The translations under genes were made by a program, and so were the position numbers. Positions 8,864-17,791 of a DNA stretch of 64,000 bases are shown here, piece by piece. The first letter of the stretch is position 1. Every line of letters begins with the position of its first letter. The notes under the pieces were generated by a model. The model was not told the DNA's origin, did not search any database, and was given only the letters and a program-made list of their open reading frames with translations. This DNA comes from Streptomyces mirabilis (GTDB taxonomy: Bacteria > Actinomycetota > Actinomycetes > Streptomycetales > Streptomycetaceae), in NCBI RefSeq assembly GCF_039503195.1, contig NZ_JBCJKP010000001.1:1922001-1986000 (forward strand), written 5' to 3'.

Positions 8864-9763
8864 ATGCCGCAGTCCCTGGGCTCCTCCCGCCCGTTCCGGT
8901 TCGGCGTCAATCTGCTCGCCCCCGCACCCCTCGACGAGTGGCGCGCCAAGTGCCGACGCGCCGAGGAACTCGGTTACGACGTGATCCTGGTCCCCGACCA
9001 CCTGGGCATGCCCGCGCCCTTCCCCTCGCTGGTGGCAGCGGCGGAGGCAACCGAGCGGCCCCGCCTCGGCACCTTCGTGCTCAACGCGGGCTTCTGGAAT
9101 CCCACGCTGCTGGCCCGCGAGGTCGCCACCACGGACACGCTCACGGGCGGTCGCCTCGAACTCGGGCTCGGCACCGGCTACATCCGGGCGGAGCACGACA
9201 CGGCGGGCCTCCCCTGGGGCTCACCGCGCGAGCGGGTCGACCGTCTCCGGCGCACCGTCGAGGAGTTGGAGCGCCTCCTCGGTTCGGACGAGCACCAGCC
9301 GGGAGCGGTGCAGCGCCCCCGCGTGCCGCTGCTGATCGGCGCCAACGGCGACCGGATGCTGCGGCTCACCGCCGAGCACGCGGACATCGCGGCGTTCACC
9401 GGGGCGCGCACCAGCCCGGGCGGCACGCTGGAGCCGATCACGGCCGCCGCACTGGACGAACGCGTCGCCCTGTACCGGGAGGCCGCGGAGGGGCGCAAGG
9501 AGCCCGCCGAGCTCAATCTGCTGATCCAGGTCCTCGCCGTCACCGAGGACCGCGGCGCCGCGATCCGGCCCTGGCTGCCCCGCATCCCGAGTCTGACCGA
9601 GGACCAGGTGCTGGAGCTGCCGATCGTGCTGGTGGGAACACTGGAGCAGATCGTCACGCAGGTGCGGGCGCAGCGGGAACGGTATGGCTTCTCGTATCTG
9701 ACGGTCCTGGAGCCGAACATGGAGGCGTTCGCCCCCGTCGTCGAGGCGCTGCGGGACGAGTGA
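8864..9763 (+). CDS. LLM-class F420-dependent oxidoreductase
   Basis: A 299-residue luciferase-like (beta/alpha)8 flavin/F420 enzyme. The N-terminal RFGVNLLAP strand, AEELGYDVILVPDHLG, TFVLNAGFWNPTLLAREVAT and GGRLELGLGTGY are the conserved barrel segments of the actinobacterial F420 LLM family. Residues near 240 (LPIVLVGTLEQIVTQV) form the usual C-terminal end. F420 as cofactor is inferred from subfamily resemblance; substrate unknown. The ATG at 8864 follows GAGGAG. Stands alone, with a GNAT gene starting 57 bases downstream in the same direction. Confidence 0.85.
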   Translation: MPQSLGSSRPFRFGVNLLAPAPLDEWRAKCRRAEELGYDVILVPDHLGMPAPFPSLVAAAEATERPRLGTFVLNAGFWNPTLLAREVATTDTLTGGRLELGLGTGYIRAEHDTAGLPWGSPRERVDRLRRTVEELERLLGSDEHQPGAVQRPRVPLLIGANGDRMLRLTAEHADIAAFTGARTSPGGTLEPITAAALDERVALYREAAEGRKEPAELNLLIQVLAVTEDRGAAIRPWLPRIPSLTEDQVLELPIVLVGTLEQIVTQVRAQRERYGFSYLTVLEPNMEAFAPVVEALRDE

Positions 9764-9820
9764 CCGTCCGGATCGTGGAATTCGGTGCCGCCCCACGGGA
9801 CGCGTGATGGGATCGGCGCC

Positions 9821-10246
9821 ATGACCGACATGCGCATACGGGCCGCGACGCCCGAGGACCTCGGCACCGTGCTGGCCTTCTGGAAGGTGGCGGCCGAGGG
9901 CACGAGCATCAGTGACGACCGGGACGGCGTGGAGCTGCTGGTCGCCCACGATCCGGAGGCGCTGATCCTGGCCGAGGACGACGGCGAGCTGGTGGGCACG
10001 GTGATCGCGGGCTTCGACGGCTGGCGCTGCCATCTGTACCGGCTCGCGGTGCATCCCGGGCGGCGCCGCCGCGGGATCGGCTCCGCGCTGCTCGCCGCCG
10101 CCGAGGAGCGGTTCGTACGGCTCGGGGGGCGCCGCTCGGACGCGATGGTGCTGCGGCGCAACGAGACCGGGCAGCATGCGTGGCGGGCCGCCGGGTACGA
10201 GCTCCAGGAGCAGTGGCGCCGCTGGGCGAAGCCGCTCACCGACTAG
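9821..10246 (+). CDS. GNAT-family N-acetyltransferase
   Basis: A 141-residue acetyl-CoA-dependent N-acetyltransferase. Strand 1 is MRIRAATPEDLGTV, the central strands are LVGTVIAGFDGWRCHLYRLAV, and the acetyl-CoA loop is HPGRRRRGIGSALL (the Q/R-x-x-G-x-G/A motif). It ends with the RRNETGQHAWRAAGYE helix-strand typical of small GNAT proteins. ATG 9821 is preferred over an upstream in-frame ATG because the domain begins within ten residues. Substrate unknown; RimI-like and small-molecule acetyltransferases share these marks. Confidence 0.85.
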   Translation: MTDMRIRAATPEDLGTVLAFWKVAAEGTSISDDRDGVELLVAHDPEALILAEDDGELVGTVIAGFDGWRCHLYRLAVHPGRRRRGIGSALLAAAEERFVRLGGRRSDAMVLRRNETGQHAWRAAGYELQEQWRRWAKPLTD

Positions 10247-10332
10247 CGTCCAGCACCCAAGAGGGCATTTTGCCGATCCTTTACCATGGGAGGATCATCC
10301 GGTCCTTCCATGAAAGGTGTGAGCGTCCGCCG

Positions 10333-10410
10333 ATGGGCGAGACTCCCTATACCTCACATCGCGCGATCCCCCCGCCCCTGGCCGATCATGGGACGGAGGT
10401 GACCCGATGA
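10333..10410 (+). CDS. Possible 25-codon leader peptide upstream of the CNNM gene
   Basis: An open frame starting ATG 10333 encodes 25 residues beginning MGETPYTSHR and ends in a TGA that overlaps the ATG of the next gene (ATGA at 10407-10410). The overlap and position suggest a translationally coupled leader, and the GGAGGTG of the downstream gene lies inside it. There is no clear ribosome site before its own ATG and no recognisable motif, so it may be chance. Confidence 0.2.
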   Translation: MGETPYTSHRAIPPPLADHGTEVTR

Positions 10411-11750
10411 CCGAAGTGCTCCTCCTCCTGGTGGCGGTGCTGCTCTCGCTGGCCTGTGGCGCCTTCGTCGCGGCGGAGTTCTCGCTGACCACGGTCGAGC
10501 GCAGCGAGCTGGAGCGGGCCGTCGAGCGCGGCGAGCGCGGCGCGTCGGGCGCCCTCAAGGCTGCACGGAACCTGACGTTCCAGCTGTCCGGCGCCCAGCT
10601 CGGCATCACCGTCACCAACCTGGTCGTCGGCATGCTCTCCGAGTCGTCGATCGCCAAGCTGATCGCGGGTCCGCTGGAGTCGCTCGGCGTCTCGTCCTCC
10701 GCGTCCCGTTCGGTGGCGCTGGTCATCGGTACGGCCCTGTCGACGGTCTTCCTGATGGTCGTCGGCGAGCTGGTCCCCAAGAACTGGGCGATCTCCTCTC
10801 CGCTCGCCGTGGCCAAGCGGGTGGCGACGCCGCAGCGCTGGTTCAGCGCCGCGTTCCGCCCGTTCATCACGCATCTCAACAACACGGCCAACCGTGTCGT
10901 ACGGGTCTTCGGACTCGAACCGGCCGAGGAGCTGGCCTCCGCGCGCGGGCCCCAGGAACTGGTCGCCCTGGCCCGGCACTCCGCCAAGGAGGGCGCCCTG
11001 GAGGCGGACACCGCCGAGCTGTTCGTGCGCACCCTGAACCTCGCCGACCTGACCGCGGAGAACGTGATGACCCCGCGCGTCCAGGTCATCGCGCTGGACG
11101 TCCAGGCGACCTGCGAGGACGTGGCGAACGCGACCCGGGCGACGGGTCTGTCCCGCTTCCCCGTCTACCACGGCAACCTCGACTCGGTCGTGGGCGTGGC
11201 ACACATCAAGGACGTGGTGGCGGTACCAGCCGAGTCACGGCCCCGCACCCCCGTCTCCCAGATCATGCGCGCACCCCTGTTCGTACCGGAGTCACTCACC
11301 GTCGATCGGCTGCTCGACCGGCTGTCCGGTGGGCGCACCATGGCCGTCGTCATCGACGAGTACGGCGGCACGGCGGGCGTCGCCACCCTGGAGGACATCG
11401 TCGAGGAGGTCGTCGGCGAGGTCCGCGACGAGCACGACCCGCACGAGACGCCCGACCTGGCCCCGGCCGGCGCGGACCAGGAGGGGCGGGCGCTGTACTC
11501 GGCCGACGGGTCCGCCCGCACCGACCAGCTGGCCCGCGTCGGGCTGCGGGTGCCCGAGGGGCCCTACGAGACCCTGGCCGGCTTCCTCGCGACCGAGCTC
11601 GGGCGCATCCCCGCCGTCGGGGACGCCGTCGAGGTCGCCGGGTGGCGGCTCGACGTGGTGGACGCCTCCGGGCGGCGGGCCGCGCGGGTGCTGCTGCACG
11701 CGCCGCGCGACGGGGAGCAGCGGTACGACGAGGAGAGGGGGCCGCGATGA
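10407..11750 (+). CDS. CNNM/CorC-HlyC family membrane protein (DUF21-CBS), first of a pair
   Basis: A 447-residue protein with four domains in order: a DUF21 membrane domain with about four helices (LLLLVAVLLSLACGAFVAAEFSL at the start, VIGTALSTVFLMVVGELVPKN), two CBS modules from about residue 205 (ENVMTPRVQVIAL, then GLSRFPVYHGNLDSVVGVAHIKDVV), TMAVVIDEYGGTAGVATLED and a C-terminal CorC_HlyC domain. Family members are proposed Mg/Co transporters or efflux regulators rather than haemolysins. GGAGGTG precedes the ATG. The second paralogue starts inside its stop codon. Confidence 0.9.
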   Translation: MTEVLLLLVAVLLSLACGAFVAAEFSLTTVERSELERAVERGERGASGALKAARNLTFQLSGAQLGITVTNLVVGMLSESSIAKLIAGPLESLGVSSSASRSVALVIGTALSTVFLMVVGELVPKNWAISSPLAVAKRVATPQRWFSAAFRPFITHLNNTANRVVRVFGLEPAEELASARGPQELVALARHSAKEGALEADTAELFVRTLNLADLTAENVMTPRVQVIALDVQATCEDVANATRATGLSRFPVYHGNLDSVVGVAHIKDVVAVPAESRPRTPVSQIMRAPLFVPESLTVDRLLDRLSGGRTMAVVIDEYGGTAGVATLEDIVEEVVGEVRDEHDPHETPDLAPAGADQEGRALYSADGSARTDQLARVGLRVPEGPYETLAGFLATELGRIPAVGDAVEVAGWRLDVVDASGRRAARVLLHAPRDGEQRYDEERGPR

Positions 11751-12760
11751 CCGCCGTACAACTGCTGATCGGGCTGGCGACGCTGGTCGTGAACGCCTTC
11801 TTCGTGGGCGGCGAGTTCGCGCTGATCTCGGTGCGCCGCAGCCAGATCGAGCCGCACGCCGAGGAGGGCGACCGGCGGGCACGCAGCGTCCTGTGGGGCC
11901 TGGAGCACCTGTCCGCGCTGCTGGCGGCCGCGCAGCTGGGCATCACCCTGTGCACGCTGGTCCTCGGCATCGTGGCCGAGCCCGCGATCGCGCACCTGCT
12001 GGAACCGGCGTTCCACGCGGTGGGCGTCTCGCAGAGCGCGGGCCACGCGATCTCGTTCGTGATCGCGCTCGCCCTGGCGACCTATCTGCACATGCTGCTC
12101 GGCGAAATGGTGCCGAAGAACATCGCGCTCGCGGAGCCGGTGCGCACCGCGCTGCTGCTCGGACCGCCGCTGGTGGCGCTCTCCCGGGCGCTGCGCCCGG
12201 TGATCTTCACGGTCAACGCCTTCGCGAACGGCCTGCTGAAGCTGCTGCGGGTCGAGACGAAGGACGAGGTCGTCGCCACCTTCTCCGACGACGAGCTGGC
12301 CAGGCTGATCAAGGACTCCGGCGAGGCGGGGCTCATCGACGACCGCGCTCTGGAACGGTTGCACGACGCGCTGGAGCTCGGCCGCCGGCCCGTACGGGAC
12401 GTGGTGCTGCCACTGGAAGGTGTCGTCTACGCGCGCGTGGGCGTCACTCCGGACGAGCTGGAACGGCTGTCCGCCGAGTCCGGCTTCTCGCGCTTCCCGG
12501 TCGTGGACGAGGGGCGCCGCATCGTGGGCTATCTGCACGTCAAGGACGCGCTGGACGCGATGCCGCGCGAGGTGCCGTTCCGGGTGGAGGACATGCGGCC
12601 CATCGCGCGGGTGCGGGAGAGCACCCCGCTGGACGACGTGCTCACGGCGATGCGCCGCAGTCGTACGCATCTCGCGGCCGTCATGGGCAGCGACGGACGG
12701 ATGACGGGGCTGGTGACGATGGAGGACGTGCTGAGGGAGCTGTTCGGACAGACGGTGTGA
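11747..12760 (+). CDS. CNNM/CorC-HlyC family membrane protein, second of a pair
   Basis: A 337-residue paralogue of the preceding gene, with DUF21 helices (AVQLLIGLATLVVNAFFVGGEFAL), conserved LGEMVPKN, and CBS modules (GFSRFPVVDEGRRIVGYLHVKDAL and AAVMGSDGRMTGLVTMEDVL). Unlike the first gene it lacks the C-terminal CorC_HlyC domain and stops right after the second CBS (LRELFGQTV). Its ATG overlaps the upstream TGA (ATGA, 11747-11750), so the two are co-translated and probably form a heteromeric complex with one long and one short subunit. Ion-transport role is by family. Confidence 0.9.
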   Translation: MTAVQLLIGLATLVVNAFFVGGEFALISVRRSQIEPHAEEGDRRARSVLWGLEHLSALLAAAQLGITLCTLVLGIVAEPAIAHLLEPAFHAVGVSQSAGHAISFVIALALATYLHMLLGEMVPKNIALAEPVRTALLLGPPLVALSRALRPVIFTVNAFANGLLKLLRVETKDEVVATFSDDELARLIKDSGEAGLIDDRALERLHDALELGRRPVRDVVLPLEGVVYARVGVTPDELERLSAESGFSRFPVVDEGRRIVGYLHVKDALDAMPREVPFRVEDMRPIARVRESTPLDDVLTAMRRSRTHLAAVMGSDGRMTGLVTMEDVLRELFGQTV

Positions 12761-12833
12761 GGGCGGCCGGGCCGGGCCCGGCGGAGGCCCGACCGACCGG
12801 CGAGTATGCGTGCGGGTTAACATCTTGTCCGCC

Positions 12834-13673
12834 ATGCAGACGAATGCCACCTACACCAGTCTTGTCGCGGTCGGCGACTCCTTCACCGAGGGCATGTCGG
12901 ACCGGCTGCCCGACGGCTCCTACCGCGGCTGGGCCGATCTCCTCGCCGGCCGGATGGCCACGCGGACGCCCGGTTTCAAGTACGCCAACCTCGCGGTGCG
13001 CGGCAAGCTGATCGGACAGATCGTCGAGGAACAGGTGGACGTCGCGGTCGCGATGCGGCCCGACGTGATCACCCTCGTCGGCGGACTCAACGACACACTG
13101 CGCCCCAAGGTCGACATGGGACGCGTCCGCGCTCTCCTGGAGGAGGCCGTGGAGCGGCTCGCCCCCGCCTGCGAGCGGCTCGTCCTGATGCGCAGCCCGG
13201 GCCGCAACGGTCCGGTGCTCGAACGGTTCCGGCCGCGTATGGAGGAGCTCTTCTCCGTCGTCGACCAGCTCGCGGATCGGCACGGCGCGCTGGTGGTCGA
13301 CCTCTATGGGGCGCCCTCACTCGCCGACCCCCGGATGTGGGACGTGGACCGACTGCATCTGACGGCCGAGGGGCACCGGCGGGTCGCGGAGGCCGTCTGG
13401 CAGACGCTCGGGTACGAACCCGAGGACAAGGAGTGGCGTACGCCGATGCCGCCGACGGCGCCGCCCGGCTGGGTCGCCCGCCGCGCCGCCGACGCCAGCT
13501 TCGCCAGGCAGCACCTGCTGCCGTGGATAGGACGACGCCTGACGGGACGCTCATCGGGGGACGGCCGGGCAGGCGCGCAGTTCAGCCCTGAGCTGGGCAA
13601 AGCCTTCTGGGTCACCCCTGCGGACCACACGAACCCCGGTCCTGTGGCGGACTGGCGACGGGCGGAGCCCTAA
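12834..13673 (+). CDS. SGNH/GDSL hydrolase
   Basis: A 279-residue esterase-like enzyme. Block I VAVGDSFTEG holds the nucleophile Ser, block II is AVRGKLIG (Gly), block III GGLNDTL (Asn) and block V DRLHLTAEGH (catalytic Asp and His). All four SGNH residues are therefore present. No signal peptide, so cytosolic. ATG 12834 is chosen over GTG 12810 because the catalytic strand begins right after it. The C-terminal 75 residues (after LGYEPED) are Pro/Arg-rich and extra to the core. Substrate unknown. Confidence 0.88.
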   Translation: MQTNATYTSLVAVGDSFTEGMSDRLPDGSYRGWADLLAGRMATRTPGFKYANLAVRGKLIGQIVEEQVDVAVAMRPDVITLVGGLNDTLRPKVDMGRVRALLEEAVERLAPACERLVLMRSPGRNGPVLERFRPRMEELFSVVDQLADRHGALVVDLYGAPSLADPRMWDVDRLHLTAEGHRRVAEAVWQTLGYEPEDKEWRTPMPPTAPPGWVARRAADASFARQHLLPWIGRRLTGRSSGDGRAGAQFSPELGKAFWVTPADHTNPGPVADWRRAEP

Positions 13674-13710
13674 CCCAGAGCCCAGCCCGGCTGCCAGTAC
13701 CCGACCCTAC

Positions 13711-14691
13711 TCAGACGAGTGCGTTCTTGTAGAACAGGTTCGAGCGGCGGTCTCCGGCGGCGCCCGAGGCGAAGCCGAGGAACAGCCGGACCTCACCGGC
13801 GACCGTCTGATAGATGGCGAGGCCTTCCGGCTCACGGAAGTCGAGAGTCTCGCCCGCCTTGGTGAGGACCGGGCCCTGCACGATCGTGCCGGTGTTCATG
13901 TCGACGCAGGTGATCTCCGAATTCACCACACCGCCACTGGCGTCGTAGGACGTCCCCGTGAGCAGGTACAGGTACTGGCCGTAGGCCGTGTAGCCCTGGA
14001 ACGTCGGCGACAGCGTCGGCAGGCTCGGCTGCTTGAAGTCGGCGAGCGACGAGGAGAAGTCGCCGTTCGTGGCGTCTGCGAGGTCGTAGACCGCGATGTG
14101 CTTGCCGTCGCTGACGTTGTACCGGACGATCAGGCGGTTGTTGACCGGGTCGATCGAGCAGGTGTGCTCGGTCGCGGTGGCCACGGGCGTGTACTTCGTC
14201 AGCGCCGACGACGTGTTTGACAGCGCCGTCCCGCTGGTGAACTTGAAGCGGGCGAGACGTGCGCCGTAGCCGTTCGCGTTGGCGTCGACCTCCGTCCACA
14301 GGTACGTCGACGAGCCCACGCCCTGCGCGCCGAAGGCGACACCGTGCCCGAAGCCCGTCAGGTGCATGTAGCCGACGTAGTTGCCCGCGAAGTCGAGCTG
14401 CGTGATGCACAGGTCGCCGGCGGTGTCCGAGGAGCCGTCGCGCCGCTGCGCCACGAACAGCCGCCGGTTGACGTTGTCGAAGGCGAAGCCCTGCTGGACG
14501 GTCACGTCGTGAAGGGACTGCCCGCGGTAGAGGTCGTACGAGGGCTGTGTCAGGTCGAAACGCGGGGACGTCGGTATGGCGGCGCTCGCGGCGCCCGCGC
14601 CGTATCCGACGCCCAGCGCGGCGAGGCCGAGGCCGGTACCCGCGCGCAGCAGCCCGCGTCGGCTGAAGCTCATGGGCGACGTGTGTGTCAT
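13711..14691 (-). CDS. Secreted TagC-like / phage-baseplate-type beta-propeller protein
   Basis: A 326-residue protein with a twin-arginine signal (SFSRRGLLRAGTGLGLAALG, residues 8-27). The rest looks like repeated beta blades, including SLHDVTVQQGFAFDNVNRRL, GDLCITQLDF, GHGVAFGAQGVGSSTYLW and EHTCSIDPVNNRLIVRY. This matches actinobacterial proteins labelled teichoic acid biosynthesis protein C or phage baseplate (P68 RBP/TagC-like propeller); there is no phage context here. ATG 14691 is chosen because AGGAGG lies upstream and the RR signal begins seven residues in. Probably an extracellular sugar- or polymer-binding protein; function unproven. Confidence 0.75.
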   Translation of the reverse strand: MTHTSPMSFSRRGLLRAGTGLGLAALGVGYGAGAASAAIPTSPRFDLTQPSYDLYRGQSLHDVTVQQGFAFDNVNRRLFVAQRRDGSSDTAGDLCITQLDFAGNYVGYMHLTGFGHGVAFGAQGVGSSTYLWTEVDANANGYGARLARFKFTSGTALSNTSSALTKYTPVATATEHTCSIDPVNNRLIVRYNVSDGKHIAVYDLADATNGDFSSSLADFKQPSLPTLSPTFQGYTAYGQYLYLLTGTSYDASGGVVNSEITCVDMNTGTIVQGPVLTKAGETLDFREPEGLAIYQTVAGEVRLFLGFASGAAGDRRSNLFYKNALV

Positions 14692-15848
14692 CTTCTGTCC
14701 TCCTGTGGCGGCAGCGAAGAGTTGATCATGAAGGCATGAGCTTATGCGAAGACGCACGGGAGGGCTTGCCCCGGGTGCCCGCACCGGTCGGCCTGCCGAC
14801 GTGCTCGCAGTCGCTGACGGGGTCTACGGTCCCGGGCTGGAACTCGCGCCGCGCGGGGCGTGTGCGGGCGCCTCGAGGTGCTCGCGGGGGCGACCCGGTG
14901 GACTGGTGTCAGGGCCGGGGGTCGGGGGCGAAGCCGTCCCAACTGCCGACGAGGTGGGGGCCGGTGTGCTCGTCGCGCTTGCCGGGCCGTACAGATGGAC
15001 GAGCAGGCCATGGGCGCGCGAGCCGCGCCGGATCGTCAAAAAGCGGCGCCGGGGCGCTGCTCGTGTCGGCGAGTTCGTCTGCGGCGAGCGCGAAGGCGCT
15101 CTGGCCCAAGTGGCCGAGGCTGCGGGCGAGCTGCGGAGCGGCCGAGGACATGGACGGATCGTGGCCGCTGTCGATGCGGATCTCAGTTGTCAGACCCGCC
15201 CTTACCGCAAGGAAAGTCCCGTACCAGCGATCGCTTGCCGTGGGCTGGCTCGATGATCAGGCGAGCACAGTGGAAGGGATACGTCCGAGAGGCGCACACT
15301 CAACGCGCCGGGACTGTGGGCCATGAACGACGCCGGTTGGAGCCATCAACTCGCCGGCCCCGAGCCGAACCTGATCTCGTGGTTCCAGGTCGAGGCCAGC
15401 AGGGTGGCGGACGACCGGCCCCCCACACAGCCGTTCCTGCGCTGCGCCGCGGACACGACAGAGTGGATCGGCACGATGCGTCTTTCCGCGGTCCAGGTCC
15501 TCTTGCCGGTCCAGGGGCTCGACGCCTCAGCACGACCGCCGTACGCTGTCGTGCCGTCCCTGCACACGGTCGACTGGTTCCGTGTGAAGGCGACCCACGA
15601 TCGCCGACAACGGTGGGCGGGACTCGGCCACCATGCCCCAGCTCAAGGACGACGGCCTGCCCGGCCTCTCCGCCAACGACTGGCTCACCCCCGCCATCAA
15701 CTACCTCGGTCTCGCCGTCTTCTCAGGTGGCGGCGTGGTGAAGCGAAGGGGCCGGGCCCGGTGGCGGAGGACCGGGAGAGCCGCGGCACGGCGCCCGGCG
15801 GTCCTCCGCGTGGTGCACGCTGGCGACCGGCTTACCCCATGGGGAGGT
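14692..15848. other. Region without an intact recognisable gene; scattered coding-like fragments
   Basis: About 1.15 kb between two secreted-protein genes. Minus-strand 14909-15151 reads as coding-like helices (SLGHLGQSAFALAADELADT) that then appear to change frame. Plus-strand 15323-15600 reads MNDAGWSHQLAGPEPNLISW and later YAVVPSLHTVDWFRVKATHD, with WFQVEAS and WFRVKAT as two similar motifs. A second frame at 15633-15740 carries LPGLSANDWLTPAINYLGLA. I do not recognise a family; the pieces look like remnants of one or two decayed genes. No ribosome site or terminator that I would defend. Confidence 0.5.
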
Positions 15849-17069
15849 TCAGCCGGTGAAGGCCGCCGCGCCGTTCGGTGTGCCGAGCCCGGACGGGCCG
15901 TCGTAGCCGGTGGTGCCGGTGCACAGGTACGACCCGCCGCAACTGCCGTTGGAGCCGCTGGTGACGTCGTACAGCGCCGAGGTGTGGGCATACGGGAAGG
16001 ATGCCGGGTAGGAACCGGAGGACGGGGCACCGGCCAGCGCGTAGACCGCCGCGATCAGCGGGGAGGAGGCGCTGGTACCGCCGAAGACCATCCAGCCGTT
16101 GCCCTGGCCGTAGGTGTCGTACACCGCGACACCGGTGTTCGGGTCGGCGACCGCCGAGACGTCCGCGACCGTACGGTTCGCGCAGCCGGAGTCCTTCTGC
16201 CAACTGGGCTTGGCGTCGTACGCGGAGCAGCCGGAGCCCGCACCGCTCCACACCGTGTCGGTCCAGCCGCGTGCGGTAGAGGCGGTCTTCAGAGATGTAC
16301 CACCCACCGCCGTCACGTACTTGGACGCCGCCGGGTACTCCACGCTGTAGCCGCCGTCACCCGAGGAGACGGTGATCGCGACGCCCGGGTGGTTGAAGTA
16401 GCTGGAGTCGTATGTTGCGTCGCTCGACGACTCGGAGCCGCCGTAGCTGTTGGAGACGAACCTCGCACCCAGCCTGACGGCGGTGTTCACGGCCGTGCCC
16501 AGATTGGTCATGCTGGCCGAGCCGGCCTCCACCAGCAGGATCTTGCAGTTGGGACACGCCGCGCTGACCATGTCGAGGTCGAGGGAGATCTCCTCGGCCC
16601 AGCCGGAGTTGCCGCGCGGGTACTTGGTACCGCCGTTCTGGTCGGTCTTCTTGAAGCAGCCGTTGGCCGTGGTGCAGGCGGACAGGCCGTACTGGGAGCG
16701 GTAGACGGCGAGGTCGGCCTCGGCGCTCGGGCCGTCATAGGCGTCGACGATTGCCACCGTCTGACCCGAACCGCCGCTCGCGGACGGCAGGTTGTATGCC
16801 GACTGCAGCGAGGCGGGGCCGTAGCCGGAGGGAACGGCGGCCGCTGTCAGGACGCTCTCGGCGTGCGCCGAGACGGGGCTGCCCGCGGTGACCTGAAGGG
16901 CGTTGCAGGCCATCACGTCCTTCTCCGTCGACGCTGCGCAGGCACGGGCGACAGAGACGCCGTGGGACGCGGAGGCGGTGGCCTGGGCCGCCTGGCCGAT
17001 GGGTGAGGCCAGGGCGAGGGCGGCCGTGGCGAGCGTGGCCACGGCGGTGAGGGAAACGGTTCTGCGCAA
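15849..17069 (-). CDS. Secreted S53-family (sedolisin) serine-carboxyl peptidase, short form
   Basis: A 406-residue secreted protease. The TTG start (17069) has GGAGG seven bases upstream, followed by a signal peptide (RRTVSLTAVATLATAALALA). S53 catalytic Glu and Asp lie in WAEEISLDLDM (E160, D164), the oxyanion Asp in SSGDGGYS (D238), and the nucleophile Ser in GGTSASSP (S333). The C-terminal DVTSGSNG and GYDGPSGLGTPNG form the family calcium site. The protein lacks the roughly 170-residue pro-kumamolisin domain usual in S53, having only about 75 residues before the catalytic domain. Acid-active extracellular proteolysis is expected by family. Confidence 0.88.
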   Translation of the reverse strand: MRRTVSLTAVATLATAALALASPIGQAAQATASASHGVSVARACAASTEKDVMACNALQVTAGSPVSAHAESVLTAAAVPSGYGPASLQSAYNLPSASGGSGQTVAIVDAYDGPSAEADLAVYRSQYGLSACTTANGCFKKTDQNGGTKYPRGNSGWAEEISLDLDMVSAACPNCKILLVEAGSASMTNLGTAVNTAVRLGARFVSNSYGGSESSSDATYDSSYFNHPGVAITVSSGDGGYSVEYPAASKYVTAVGGTSLKTASTARGWTDTVWSGAGSGCSAYDAKPSWQKDSGCANRTVADVSAVADPNTGVAVYDTYGQGNGWMVFGGTSASSPLIAAVYALAGAPSSGSYPASFPYAHTSALYDVTSGSNGSCGGSYLCTGTTGYDGPSGLGTPNGAAAFTG

Positions 17070-17541
17070 CGTACGTCCTCCACATGGTGGGTGTACCGGG
17101 AAGGGCTGTGGGGGTGCGCGGTACGGCCTCGGCGCGTGGTGTGCGCCGGGGCCGCGCAGAACGTGCAAATGTCGAGGCCACGTCAACAAGGTGGATGTTG
17201 AACCGGGAACGCTCCTTTGCCTTTTCTGAGAAATTCCTGTGTCGTTCATGGGTCAGTCATGACCTGGAGTCGACCTGTCCATGGCTTGATCGACCCGGGC
17301 GGCGGTTCGGCCGGATTCAGTCGGCAACCCCGTTCCGAAGCGAACCTCTTGAGCCGCATACTCAGACCCGGGGTGGACGCGGGCTACTTCGCGGAGAAAT
17401 CGCGGGGCCGAGAACAACTGCGCCTTTCGTTCCGGTCTGCGCTCACCGGCCCGGGTGTGGCCGGAACCATCCGCCGACAGGGCCTGTGCGTTCGCTTCGA
17501 GCAGCCTTGGTATCAGCGCCCGCCGCACCGCGTGCCCTCTC
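17070..17541. other. Gene-free stretch upstream of the S53 peptidase
   Basis: About 470 bases with no convincing gene. It holds the GGAGG site and presumably the promoter of the minus-strand peptidase. GGTCA at 17251-17255 and TGACC at 17260-17264 form a 5-4-5 palindrome about 185 bases upstream of the peptidase start, a possible regulator site with weak support. Confidence 0.4.
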
Positions 17542-17790
17542 ATGAAGCTTCGCCGTGCCCTTGTGGCGGTCGCAACGACCGCCGCTGTCGCCCCCGCCGC
17601 GTCGACGATGGCCACCGTGGCCTACGCCGACGACAGCTCGGCCTCGGCCACTCCCACCGCGAGCACCAGCTCTTCCGCCGCGGCCTCCTCCGCGCCGGTT
17701 CACGCCTTCTTCTCCCCGCCCACGTACCGAACGATCGCCACCGGCGGATCCTCGCTCAGCGACCTGCCGAACCCCTCACGAGGCAGAACT
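17542..17790 (+). pseudogene. N-terminal fragment of a secreted or wall protein
   Basis: ATG 17542 opens a frame starting MKLRRALVAVATTAAVAPAA, a convincing signal peptide, followed by a Ser/Thr/Ala-rich linker (SASATPTASTSSSAAASSAP). This is the style of Streptomyces surface proteins. After about 80 residues it runs into the antisense of the MatB-like gene end and loses sense. The mature domain is missing, so it is probably a truncated gene whose 3' part was deleted at the junction near 17790. Confidence 0.45.
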
Positions 17791-17791
17791 G

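Noticed and set aside
5124..8949. Two very long open frames antisense to the ABC exporter genes (about 900 and 1000 codons)
   Set aside because: Pro/Arg/Ala/Gly-rich with no domains; they mirror the GC-rich third positions of the real genes on the plus strand.
13711..14691. Phage tail or baseplate gene
   Set aside because: Sequence resembles such annotations, but there is a twin-arginine signal and no phage neighbours; treated as a secreted propeller protein.
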